Positions 27,835 through 35,457 of a stretch of DNA of 64,000 nucleotides are shown here, in pieces; within the stretch, counting starts at the first letter, position 1; each line of letters opens with the position of its first letter. The stretch lies in NCBI GenBank assembly GCA_947624325.1, contig CANQJT010000004.1, positions 124,001 through 188,000 on the forward strand, in the 5' to 3' direction. Source of the DNA: Candidatus Gastranaerophilales bacterium (GTDB lineage Bacteria; Cyanobacteriota; Vampirovibrionia; Gastranaerophilales; Gastranaerophilaceae). Under the pieces are notes generated by a model. That model ran no database searches. It was not told where the DNA came from and worked only from the letters and a program-made list of their open reading frames with translations. The translations under genes were made by a program, and so were the position numbers.

Positions 27835-28098
27835 GCCGAAGGTATTAAAAGGGAAGCACCGCAAAGAAGTAAGGATTACAGAGCGAACATCTGAGTAATG
27901 CGAAGATTGTTACAAAAAGAACAGGCGAGATACGAGCCTTGTGAACTTGTATGCGAAACAAAGTACAGCTGAGTCTGTATCCGTAGCGAAGCGGAGTGTG
28001 ACTAAGCCTGTATGCATTATCTGAGTAAAATTCGGTTCGGACATCCGATATGTTATATTTCTAAGTAATGTTGACGGCTGCAGTTATAACTGTTAAAA
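27835..28098. other. Non-coding segment richer in GC than its flanks, several small hairpins
   Basis: About 260 bases between the acyltransferase and the thiamine-diphosphate gene have no supported open frame. The composition is visibly richer in G and C than the neighbours, with small inverted repeats (for example TCCG...CGGA near 27979-27994 and TCGGACATCCGA near 28036). A 20-base stretch at 28025-28044 recurs with two differences at 43992-44011. The word usage (GCGAAG, GAGCGAAC, CGAGATACGAGC) resembles the repeats next to the two tRNA genes, but I see no long direct match. Confidence 0.4.
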
Positions 28099-28128
28099 TT
28101 GATAATTATAAGTTTTTCGGAGTTTAAA

Positions 28129-29888
28129 TTGTCTGATTTAGTTAAAGTTTCTGATTATATAGCTGATTTTTTAGTGAAATACGGCATTAAGCATGTCTTT
28201 ACCGTTACGGGAGGAAATGCTATGCATTTAAATAACTCTTTCGGACATAATAAAAACTTAACTTGTGTTTATAACCATCATGAGCAGGCTTGCGCAATAG
28301 CGGCTGAGGCATATTCAAAGATAAATAATAAAATAGCCTTAGTGTGTATTACGTCTGGGGGGGGGGAATTAACACTTTAACAGGTGTTGCAGGAGCTTAT
28401 ATGGATTCCGTTCCCATGCTGATTATATCAGGTCAGGCTCGTTATGCTACAACGGTTTATGCTTCGGGATTAAAGCTGAGAACTTGCGGTATTCAAGAAT
28501 TTGATATTATTAATACCGTTAAAACTATGACAAAATATTGTAAATTGGTAGTAAAACCTGAAAAAATCAAATACTATTTGGAAAAAGCATTATATTATAG
28601 TATGAAAGGACGTAAAGGTCCATGCTGGCTTGATATTCCCTTGGATGTACAGCAAGCTTTGATTGATGTTGATACGTTAGAAGGATTTTCGCCGAAAAAT
28701 GATGAAACCGTAAATTTGAGCGATGAAAAAATTGATTTTATTCTTAATAAAATTAAAACTTCGTCTAAACCTATTATTGTTGCAGGCAACGGGATACGGC
28801 TCGCCGGCGCTCATGAAAAATTTATTTTGCTTCTGAAAAAACTAAATGTACCTGTTGTAACGACTTTAAGCAGTTGTGATGCTGTTGATTACGATAATGG
28901 TTTATATGTCGGAAAAATGGGTATTACCGGTGACAGAGCCGGAAATTTTGCCGTTCAAAATTCAGATTTATTATTATCCTTTGGGAGCCGACTAAGTTTT
29001 GATAAAATAGGTTTTAATTATAAATCATGGGCTCCGAATGCATATAAAATAGTTAATGACATTGATGATCAAGAATTAGAAAAGAAAACTATTTGTGCTG
29101 ATTTAAAAATTTGTTCGGACGTTAAATATTTTATTGAAAGATTACTGGACCGACTCGGAAATACTTCCTTGCCTGCAAAAAAAGAATGGATAGATAAATG
29201 TTCTTCTTGGAAAAGAGAATATCCTGTAGTTTTAAATGAATATTATGAAAGTAAAAAACCTAATTTATATGCTTTTGCAAATGAATTATCAAAACAATTA
29301 TTACCAACGGATAATTTAGTTGTAAGTGTAGGTTCTTCCAGAGTAGTATTGAGTCAGGCTGTAAAAATAAAAAAAGGTACAAGATTTATAACAAATGTAT
29401 CCATGGCAGCAATGGGATATTGCCTCCCGGCAGGAATCGGAGTTTGTTTAGCTTCTGAAAATTCTCATACAATAATTGTTACAGGCGACGGGAGTTTGCA
29501 GATGAATATTCAAGAATTGCAAACAATAATTCATAATAAGTTCCCGATTACAATTTTTGTCATTAACAATAACGGTTATTTTAGTATCAGACAAACTCAA
29601 AAATCATTTTTTGAAGGTAATTATGTCGGTGTCGGCGACGCAAGCGGGGATTTAAGTTTCCCCAATTTGAAAAAACTGTCTAAAGCTTATGGTTTTAAAT
29701 ATTTTAAATGTGATAAAACTGTTAATTTGTCAAAAATAATAGAACTTTCAAAAAATACAAATTATCCTGTTTTGTGCGAAATTGTTACGTCAGATTACGT
29801 AATTGCGCCAAGAGTAACAAGTAAACTGCTCCCGGACGGAAAGTTTATGTCTGCAGAATTTGACAATATGTATCCTTTTATAAAATAA
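28129..29888 (+). CDS. Thiamine-diphosphate enzyme (acetolactate synthase-like), frameshifted at a G10 tract
   Basis: Two overlapping frames together make one enzyme of about 585 residues. The first frame (28129-28380) gives the N-terminal pyrimidine-binding part with the H-E-Q-A-C-A catalytic Glu region. The second (to 29888) gives the remainder with the cofactor motif G-D-G-S-L-Q-M-N ... N-N-N-G-Y. They separate at ten G (28357-28366). One more G, or two fewer, would restore a single frame; with eleven, the T-S-G-G-G-G-I-N-T-L-T-G loop has the length of the family's T-S-G-P-G-x-T-N motif. The TTG start at 28129 follows CGGAG with 7-base spacing. As sequenced it is off. The substrate is unknown; related enzymes occur in surface-sugar and branched-chain pathways. 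Confidence 0.88.
28357..28366 (+). repeat. Homopolymeric G10 tract, switch of the thiamine-diphosphate gene
   Basis: Ten consecutive G in an otherwise AT-rich gene, placed exactly in the codons of the conserved Gly-rich T-S-G-x-G loop. Ten gives a premature TAA at 28378-28380; eleven or eight would be in frame. Confidence 0.9.
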
Positions 29889-29995
29889 GTAAATTAACTT
29901 AAATTATAATATATTTTTTATATAAAAAATTTAAAGCTAATGCAATAATTATTCTTATCAAAACAGTCTTCGGGAAGATTATATAAAGGATTTCA

Positions 29996-30257
29996 ATGTT
30001 TTTTACCTGCGCAAAAAGGAAACTTGAGCTTCAAATGCTTGGGGGGGGGGAGTGATGAAAAAACAAATAACAGTCGTAAATCATTACAAGGGTTTGATAT
30101 TGCAACAATAAATCAATTTATTTTAATTAATGCCGTTTTGTCGATTGCGTTTTATTTTACCTATATACCGGATAAAACCACTATGGAAAGAGCAGGGTCT
30201 GAGTATTTGTTTTGGAGTGTAATTCCTTTTTCACTTATAGTTTTCAGATTACTTTAA
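29996..30257 (+). pseudogene. C-terminal remnant of a UbiA-family (decaprenyl-phosphate phosphoribosyltransferase-like) gene, frameshifted
   Basis: Only about the last 85 residues of a UbiA prenyltransferase-type protein can be read. The first frame from ATG 29996 (good AAGGA site) gives A-K-R-K-L-E-L-Q-M-L, like the G-K-R-R-x-E-L segment of the family. After a G10 tract the other frame gives N-S-R-K-S-L-Q-G-F-D, then two hydrophobic segments and F-R-L-L. With nine or twelve G the frames join. The N-terminal two thirds, including the Asp-rich active-site motifs, are not upstream (an in-frame TAA precedes the ATG). It is therefore probably broken, although the tract retains a switch-like form. 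Confidence 0.6.
30041..30050 (+). repeat. Homopolymeric G10 tract in the UbiA-like remnant
   Basis: Ten consecutive G. Upstream codons are in frame with a stop right after the tract. Loss of one G (nine) or gain of two would join the A-K-R-K-L-E-L frame to the downstream UbiA-like frame. Confidence 0.88.
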
Positions 30258-30345
30258 TTTTAATTTTACCTTTTAAATAAATCTACTGAAAAATATATTT
30301 GACAAAAAAATTATATTTAGCTTTAATAAAATCAGGACAATAACA

Positions 30346-30921
30346 ATGTTAAATCTTAGAAAAATCGGACGGGGTTTTGTATTACCCCATAAAAAAATAA
30401 AAAGAATAATTGATATTTTTTATAAAAGAGTAAATTCATCTTCTCCCATTTTAGATTTTGGTTCGGGAACATTATTTTGGAGCGAAAAATTCGCATCTTC
30501 CTATAATAAAAATGTCATAGCATTTGACATTTTGTATTCTTCTACCCCCCCCCACACACATTTTTCTAATAAAAATATATTAATTAAAACATATTCATCA
30601 CTGGATGATATAAAAATCAACAATTATTCAATGATTTATACTTGTGATGTTTTGCACCACGTTGAAAAAGACGATTTAGAAAATCTTTTAACAAAATTTG
30701 CAGAATTAAGCAGCCTAATAATCATAAAAGATATTGACGCAAACGACAAAATCGGCAATCTGCAAAATAAAATCCACGATTTGGTAATTAACCATCAACA
30801 CGTCAATGACATAGATCCTGCCAAATTAGTAACGTTTTTTAAAAATAAAAACTATAAAATTAAAAAATTTAACCTAAAAAAGCTCGGCTATCCGCATTTT
30901 TTACTTGTTGCATATAAATAA
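30346..30921 (+). CDS. Class I SAM-dependent methyltransferase with internal C9 tract (frame on)
   Basis: A 191-residue protein. The SAM-binding motif I is I-L-D-F-G-S-G-T-L-F-W (about residues 36-46), an acidic residue ends the second strand (A-F-D-I-L-Y, about 61-66), and Y-T-C-D-V-L-H-H-V motif IV is at about 102-110. These fit a small Rossmann methyltransferase. Nine C at 30545-30553 encode Thr-Pro-Pro just after the second strand; in the present state the gene is intact. A one-base change would end it early. It closes the surface-modification region and probably methylates a sugar or lipid intermediate, which is inference from context. Confidence 0.8.
   Translation: MLNLRKIGRGFVLPHKKIKRIIDIFYKRVNSSSPILDFGSGTLFWSEKFASSYNKNVIAFDILYSSTPPHTHFSNKNILIKTYSSLDDIKINNYSMIYTCDVLHHVEKDDLENLLTKFAELSSLIIIKDIDANDKIGNLQNKIHDLVINHQHVNDIDPAKLVTFFKNKNYKIKKFNLKKLGYPHFLLVAYK
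30545..30553 (+). repeat. Homopolymeric C9 tract, switch of the methyltransferase gene
   Basis: Nine consecutive C followed by an ACACACA run, within the reading frame and currently in phase. It is the third G/C homopolymer in 2.2 kb of an AT-rich region. Confidence 0.85.
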
Positions 30922-30955
30922 TATAAAGAGGTTTTTTTATTAGTTTACTAATAAG

Positions 30956-31225
30956 TTATTTAGTCAATGGTGCGGTTTCATAGCATTCACTACAGCATTT
31001 TATTAAACCATATTGTCCTTGCCTGTTTAATTATCTGTATAAACGGTAACTGGTTTTAATTCGCCTGTTTTTTTTGAGACAAGTCTCATCTCTTGTGATA
31101 ATTGACCATCCGAAGATGAAACTGTAAAATTTAGATCCCACGAATAATTCTGATTTCAGAGCCTTCAGTTCCGTCATAGCACAAACACTTTACCTCTAAA
31201 AACAATGCATTTGAACACTATTTCC
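30956..31225 (-). pseudogene. Decayed coding remnant, unknown family
   Basis: On the minus strand three short protein-like stretches follow each other in different frames: a C-Y-D-G-T-E-G-S-E piece, then W-D-L-N-F-T-V-S-S-S-D-G followed by V-S-K-K-T-G-E-L-K-P-V-T-V-Y-T-D-N and a stop, then G-Q-Y-G-L-I-K-C-C-S-E-C-Y-E-T-A-P-L-T-K and a stop. The order and coding flavour suggest one small protein broken by at least two frameshifts. The C-C-x-x-C piece may be a metal knuckle. No recognised family. An eight-A run on this strand lies inside. Confidence 0.35.
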
Positions 31226-31540
31226 GACCTTTGGCAAGAATTCTTTACATAACTACGCAATCAACAGATTGCTTGTATGTAAGAATTTTACATCCATCAT
31301 TCTATGGCTCGCATTCGCTCGCTAAGAATGAATGTATGTCTGTTTTGTATCAACAAAATTTAAATTTTAAAAAATATTTTGACTTAAATCTAAGTAGAAA
31401 AATTATAAAATTTCAAAACGGAAAAACCAAAATAATCAAACTGTCTGTTATAATCAAAATGGGTGTGAAAATATAACGGACACAGAGTGGACATGGCTCA
31501 TACTTAAAAATCCTAAAACACTTGTAAAATAAAGGAGAAA
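31226..31540. other. Non-coding stretch with a long imperfect hairpin
   Basis: About 310 bases lie between the decayed remnant and the tandem repeats. An imperfect hairpin spans 31236-31289: the arms pair over about 22 bases and the inner stem GCAATC/GATTGC closes a 4-base loop. A weaker inverted repeat follows at about 31291-31335. An open frame on the plus strand runs through both hairpins (31231-31476) but has no ribosome-binding site or family likeness. This could be a remnant of a small mobile element. Confidence 0.4.
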
Positions 31541-32010
31541 AGAAATAGCTGGGGATACTTATATCGTTGCTGAGCTTTGCGAAGCATACGAGAGAAGTAT
31601 GCGCAGGCTTTTGTAAAATTCAAGCACATCAGTGCGTAGAATTTAAAAAGACCAGCTGAGATGTAATCTCGTTCTTAGAACTTAAAAAATGAGTATTAGA
31701 AATAGCTGGGGATACTTATATCGTTGCTGAGCCTTGCGAAGCATACGAGAGAAGTATGCGCAGGCTTTTGTAAAATTCAAGCACATTAGTGCGTAGAATT
31801 TAAAAAAACCAGCTGAGATGTAATCTCGTTCTTAGAACTTAGAAATAAGCATTAAAAATAACTGGGGATACTTATATCGTTGCTGAGCTTTGCGAAGCAT
31901 ACGAGAGAAGTATGCGCAGGCTTTTGTAAAATTCAAGCACATCAGTGCGTAGAATTTAAAAAGACCAGCTGAGATGTAATCTCGTTCTTAGAACTTAAAA
32001 AATGAGTATT
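31541..32010. repeat. Three tandem 157-bp repeats, each carrying the tRNA 3' end
   Basis: Units start at 31541, 31698 and 31854, and the tRNA copy of the same leading sequence starts at 32011, giving a period of 156-157 bases. Each unit begins on the plus strand with AAATAGCTGGGGA or a close variant, the reverse complement of the last 13-14 bases of the adjacent tRNA plus flank. The remainder is not tRNA and contains small hairpins (GCATAC/GTATGC, AAATTC...GAATTT around GCAC/GTGC, GAGAT/ATCTC). In tRNA orientation the array lies directly downstream, so it could be part of the primary transcript. Unit 1 and unit 3 are nearly identical. Confidence 0.9.
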
Positions 32011-32015
32011 AGAAA

Positions 32016-32089
32016 TAGCTGGGGAGAGATTCGAACTCTCGACCTCGCGGGTATGAGCCGCGCGCTCTCGCCAACTGAGCTACCCAGCC
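32016..32089 (-). tRNA. tRNA with CAU anticodon (elongator Met or lysidine-type Ile2)
   Basis: A 74-base cloverleaf. The acceptor stem is GGCTGGG with CCCAGCT (last pair G-U), the D stem GCTC/GAGC, the anticodon stem CGCGG/CCGCG around loop CTCATAC, and the T stem GAGAG/CTCTC. CCA is not encoded. The anticodon stem lacks the three G-C pairs in initiator arrangement, so it is not the initiator tRNA. Methionine versus isoleucine (AUA, by TilS modification) cannot be settled by eye. Its 3' end is repeated in the array that follows it. Confidence 0.9.
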
Positions 32090-32228
32090 AAAAAGCTATA
32101 ATTATTATTATATGCTCAAAAAAAAATTACAATACTTTTTTATTTTTCACAAAAAACTTAAATTACCAAATAAGCCTTACTTAAAGAATAATGAATTTTT
32201 TTAACGATAAGTTTATTAATAAAGCATT

Positions 32229-33560
32229 ATGGAAATGAATGCTGTAAATAAATTATTAACTGCTTTAGGCGAAAATACAAAATTAAAACCCGATAATTGG
32301 ACGAAGGAAAGAACATATTATTCTATCGGGTGTTATCCTGCTAAAAAGTGGGTCGCAAGTATTGTGCCTTCGGAGCTTTTAAGAAAAACCGTTAAAAAAG
32401 CCGTTAATTCAATTGCAACATTAAGCGAGAACGATTATTTTTATGAGCAGTTCCCCGATAATATAAAAAGTCCCGATTACGGCGACAATTGGGGACGGCT
32501 TGCTAATTATATAGAACTTAATAACCGAGCAATTGCGCAAATGGATAAAGACAGAACCTGCTGCGGTACATTAAGCTGTATAAAACTTTTGCCTGCAATA
32601 CCGCCATCAGCCAGAAGCTGGGCAAACTGCATAATAATTTCGCAGATTTTTCCCAACATTTTCGGCGACAGCTACAATAAAGGCCCGTTTGAAGAAAATT
32701 CAATTTACGGAATAAAATTAAACGCAGGGTATAGCGATAATATAATTTCAACTGCCTTAACAGACAAGATTTCAGCGGAAGAACAACTTCAAGCATTTAA
32801 TGATTTAGCTCATTTCAGAGGGATAAAGACGGGGTTTAGAACAGTAATTTCTGCTGACCAAATAAAAGTGGCATACCCTGACAGAGATGATGAAACCTTC
32901 AGCTGGCAAAACCCTGAACACGTTGAAATTTATATTCAAGAAAGTGTAAAGCTGATGAATTTAGGGTTTGAAGCTATGTTTATAGATTCAGCCAAACACA
33001 TAGGCGGATATGATATGGGCAATTACACTGGTGTAGGAGCATTGCCCGATTATCCGCAAATGCAGTATATCTTAAATGAAATCCGCCATAGAAGCGGAAA
33101 ATCAACTATAAGTTTTGCAGGTGAAAAAAGCACGGATGATTTTGACCGTTATCAAAATATGGGACTTAATACGGGGACTGATTTTATAACGGGCGATGAT
33201 TTTGAAGCGGTAAAAGCATTATCTGAAAAGCTTAAATATAACAGAGTTTATGCCCCGGGAGTTGAGATAGAAAACGATAACTATGAAGGCGGTATTTCTT
33301 ATGAACAAAGGCTTCACAGGATAAATACCGCACTGTTTGCGTTTTACCAAGCAAGCGATAAGCTCCCCAGTTTTATGCAGACAAATGATATATTTCCGTT
33401 AAGATACGATACAAATACACATCATATTATGATGACAAACCCGTCCTATTCAACTGACGGCTCACCTGAAAGCCACTGGGAAAACTTATTTGCCAAAGAT
33501 GACGGACGATTTTATAACCATAAAGTGGGCGAATTATTTGCTCACGCACTCTGCTTATAA
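32229..33560 (+). CDS. Putative GH13-like (alpha-amylase superfamily) TIM-barrel protein
   Basis: A 443-residue protein without signal peptide. Two blocks recall glycoside hydrolase family 13: G-F-E-A-M-F-I-D-S-A-K-H (about residues 247-258, the strand-4 Asp nucleophile region, usually G-x-R-x-D-x-A-K-H) and S-F-A-G-E-K-S (about 299-305, the strand-5 Glu). I cannot find clean versions of the first and last conserved regions, so the family call is tentative and activity uncertain. It lies 25 bases before a ferritin-like gene on the same strand, and both may be co-transcribed. Confidence 0.45.
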   Translation: MEMNAVNKLLTALGENTKLKPDNWTKERTYYSIGCYPAKKWVASIVPSELLRKTVKKAVNSIATLSENDYFYEQFPDNIKSPDYGDNWGRLANYIELNNRAIAQMDKDRTCCGTLSCIKLLPAIPPSARSWANCIIISQIFPNIFGDSYNKGPFEENSIYGIKLNAGYSDNIISTALTDKISAEEQLQAFNDLAHFRGIKTGFRTVISADQIKVAYPDRDDETFSWQNPEHVEIYIQESVKLMNLGFEAMFIDSAKHIGGYDMGNYTGVGALPDYPQMQYILNEIRHRSGKSTISFAGEKSTDDFDRYQNMGLNTGTDFITGDDFEAVKALSEKLKYNRVYAPGVEIENDNYEGGISYEQRLHRINTALFAFYQASDKLPSFMQTNDIFPLRYDTNTHHIMMTNPSYSTDGSPESHWENLFAKDDGRFYNHKVGELFAHALCL

Positions 33561-33585
33561 TTCTTAAACAAGAAAGGAAAGAATA

Positions 33586-34887
33586 ATGAACGTTTTAAAA
33601 GAAAAAGGTATTCCGATAGATAAACAAATAAGGACTTGGCACGACATAGTCAAACGTCCTTTTAACAGAACGGATGTTGATAACTACACAAGAACAAGAC
33701 AAATTTTGATGAACGGTATTGAAACAGAAGCTTGGACATTTAAACATTGTTTTGTCAGAAAATCAGATGATATGGAGTTAAATAAACTTTTAGTTCGTAC
33801 AAGACGAATTGAAGATATGCAGCAGACAACCGTTAACTGGTTATCACCCGTAAATCAAACCGTATTAGATACTACTTTAGGCTATGAACAAGTCGCTGTA
33901 GATTTAACAGCTTGGCTTGCACAAAATGAACCCGATAAATACGTAAAAGAAACTTTTGATTTCGGGCTGTTAGAAGACTTTGACCATTTATACAGATACT
34001 CTCAATTCGCTTATATGATAGAAGAAACAGACCCTAACGAAATCTTGCATAAAATGACTGATGTTGTAATAGGCAGACCAACGCAGTACCACCACAACTG
34101 CAATGCTTTAAGAATAAGAAAACCTTATGACAGGGAAACCGCATCGCCTCAAACAAAAGTAAACATATTAACTTTAATCTCGGGCGAACAGCAGACACAC
34201 AACTATTATGCAGAACACGGGTTTATGTACGGGAATACCGATTTAAAACGTTTATATGCCGAAATCTGCGACGTTGAAGAAGAACACGTTACAATGTATG
34301 AAACTTTGGTTGACCCTAATGAAACTATGTTTGAAAAATGGCTGCTTCACGAGTTTACTGAAGTTTGCAATTACTACAACTGCTACGAAGATGAAGTTGA
34401 TGAAAGATTAAAACTCGTTTGGGAAGAAATGATGCAGATGGAAATAGGACATTTACAGGCAGCAGCCGAGATGTTCAAAAAATATGAAGACCGTGACCCC
34501 GAGGAAGTAATAGGGACAGAACTTGTTCTGCCTTGCAGATTTATGTCTCAAAAGAAATATGTAACAAAAGTATTAAAAGAAGAAGTCGGGAAACGTGTAA
34601 TTGAAGACGGCGAATATGCTTTTGTTGATGAACTTGATGATGATTGGGCAAGCTATAAAGTTCAGGAAAAAGTAAATGAAGACGGTGCACCGTCCGAAAA
34701 AGCAATAAACCTTTCAATCAAATCAATAGGCAGAGATATTGCCTGTGCTGATGACAAATTGCTTGAAATGCAGTCTGAACTTTTAGAGGACTCGCTTGAA
34801 GAAGAATATCAGGCACCAAATACCGTAAGCCCTGAAAAATATGAAGAAATATCGGAAATTCCGCCATTGGATTTCTTAAATTATTAA
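33586..34887 (+). CDS. Ferritin-like (diiron carboxylate) family protein, unknown role
   Basis: A 433-residue helical protein. Carboxylate/histidine helices appear in order: G-Y-E-Q-V-A, E-D-F-D-H, S-G-E-Q-Q-T-H, E-E-E-H-V-T, and M-E-I-G-H-L-Q near residue 285. Repeated E-x-x-H motifs suggest one or two ferritin-like diiron sites. The C-terminal 120 residues are acidic and probably form a separate helical extension. It has an AAGAAAGGAAAG ribosome-binding region and a strong terminator after it. Together with the metallothionein-like gene and CsoR downstream it suggests metal or oxidative-stress handling. Confidence 0.65.
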   Translation: MNVLKEKGIPIDKQIRTWHDIVKRPFNRTDVDNYTRTRQILMNGIETEAWTFKHCFVRKSDDMELNKLLVRTRRIEDMQQTTVNWLSPVNQTVLDTTLGYEQVAVDLTAWLAQNEPDKYVKETFDFGLLEDFDHLYRYSQFAYMIEETDPNEILHKMTDVVIGRPTQYHHNCNALRIRKPYDRETASPQTKVNILTLISGEQQTHNYYAEHGFMYGNTDLKRLYAEICDVEEEHVTMYETLVDPNETMFEKWLLHEFTEVCNYYNCYEDEVDERLKLVWEEMMQMEIGHLQAAAEMFKKYEDRDPEEVIGTELVLPCRFMSQKKYVTKVLKEEVGKRVIEDGEYAFVDELDDDWASYKVQEKVNEDGAPSEKAINLSIKSIGRDIACADDKLLEMQSELLEDSLEEEYQAPNTVSPEKYEEISEIPPLDFLNY

Positions 34888-34893
34888 ACAAAT

Positions 34894-34920
34894 AAAGCCG
34901 CCTCTATCAAGGCGGCTTTT
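34894..34920 (+). terminator. Rho-independent terminator after the ferritin-like gene
   Basis: A perfect 10-bp stem (AAAGCCGCCT with AGGCGGCTTT) around a 6-base loop, running straight into T. It separates the GH13-like/ferritin-like pair from the CsoR-controlled unit. Confidence 0.95.
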
Positions 34921-34929
34921 ATATTACAC

Positions 34930-34958
34930 TTGACAAATATACCCCCATGGGGTATAAT
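34930..34958 (+). promoter_or_regulatory. Sigma-70 promoter with CsoR-type operator in its spacer
   Basis: TTGACA (34930-34935) and TATAAT (34953-34958) are both perfect and 17 bases apart. The spacer holds ATACCCCCATGGGGTAT (34939-34955), with CCCCATGGGG as a perfect palindrome. C-tract/G-tract palindromes framed by TA are the hallmark of CsoR/RcnR-family operators. A bound repressor would cover the -10 box. The csoR gene lies just downstream. Confidence 0.85.
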
Positions 34959-34979
34959 AAAATAAAAAGGAGATTAAAT

Positions 34980-35096
34980 ATGGCAAAGTGTTCAAATCCA
35001 AAATGCAAGTGCGAAAACTGTACCTGTGGTGATAACTGCCAATGCGACGGTGAAACATGCAGCTGTCCTGATTGCGCAGATAAAAAAGAGGAATAA
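34980..35096 (+). CDS. Metallothionein-like small Cys-rich protein
   Basis: A 38-residue protein with ten cysteines, mostly as C-x-C and C-x-x-C pairs (C-K-C, C-T-C, C-Q-C, C-S-C-P-D-C), and no aromatic or His residues, ending in a charged K-K-E-E tail. This is the composition of a metallothionein binding Cu(I), Zn or Cd through thiolates. The AAAGGAG ribosome-binding site is 8 bases before the ATG. It is transcribed from the adjacent CsoR-type promoter and followed by its own hairpin. The link to CsoR points to copper(I) buffering as an inference. It does not match a metallothionein class I can name. Confidence 0.85.
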   Translation: MAKCSNPKCKCENCTCGDNCQCDGETCSCPDCADKKEE

Positions 35097-35120
35097 AAAA
35101 AGGGGCGAAAGCCTCTTTTT
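35097..35120 (+). terminator. Terminator/attenuator between the metallothionein-like gene and csoR
   Basis: AGGGGC and GCCTCT pair around a GAAA tetraloop (one G-U pair), followed by five T. It would favour high transcript levels of the small protein over csoR, which follows. Confidence 0.75.
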
Positions 35121-35136
35121 ATGTTATAATAGGCCT

Positions 35137-35421
35137 ATGAAAAAAGAAAATACAAATAATCATCCCTGCCACAAAGCTGAAATACCGAGAATAAACAGAG
35201 CCATAGGACAGCTTGAGGGAATTAAAAAAATGATAGAGGACAGAAGGTACTGTCCGGATATTATTATCCAGTTAAAGGCAGTACAATCTGCAATAAGACG
35301 AGTTGAAAGCAATATTTTAAAGACTCATCTTGAAAACTGTGTAGCTTCATCACTAACCGGGGATGATGCCAAGCAAAAAATTGAAGAAATTAAAAATCTG
35401 CTTGATAAGCTCCAAAATTAG
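35137..35421 (+). CDS. csoR: CsoR/RcnR-family metal-sensing repressor, copper-type ligands
   Basis: A 94-residue all-helical protein. The DUF156 signature R-I-N-R-A-I-G-Q-L-E-G-I is at about residues 18-29. The Cu(I) ligand set Cys-His-Cys is present: R-Y-C-P-D (about 40-44), T-H-L-E-N-C (His and Cys four residues apart). This pattern is that of copper-sensing CsoR rather than FrmR or RcnR. The ATG at 35137 is used because upstream residues would overlap the preceding terminator. CsoR releases its operator on binding Cu(I), so it should autoregulate the unit with the metallothionein-like gene. Confidence 0.92.
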   Translation: MKKENTNNHPCHKAEIPRINRAIGQLEGIKKMIEDRRYCPDIIIQLKAVQSAIRRVESNILKTHLENCVASSLTGDDAKQKIEEIKNLLDKLQN

Positions 35422-35457
35422 TTTCGCAAAATACATAATTAGTTTTAAATATATTTA

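Noticed and set aside
28357-30553. Homopolymers as plain sequencing errors
   Set aside because: Tract length may be misread, but the tracts exist, three cluster together and each falls inside a gene; kept as findings with the error possibility noted.
31231-31476. Plus-strand open frame of 81 codons
   Set aside because: It runs through a long inverted repeat, starts with TTG without a ribosome-binding site and resembles no protein family; treated as non-coding.
32002-32184. Plus-strand open frame of 60 codons
   Set aside because: It reads antisense through the tRNA gene and its flank, a well-known source of false genes.
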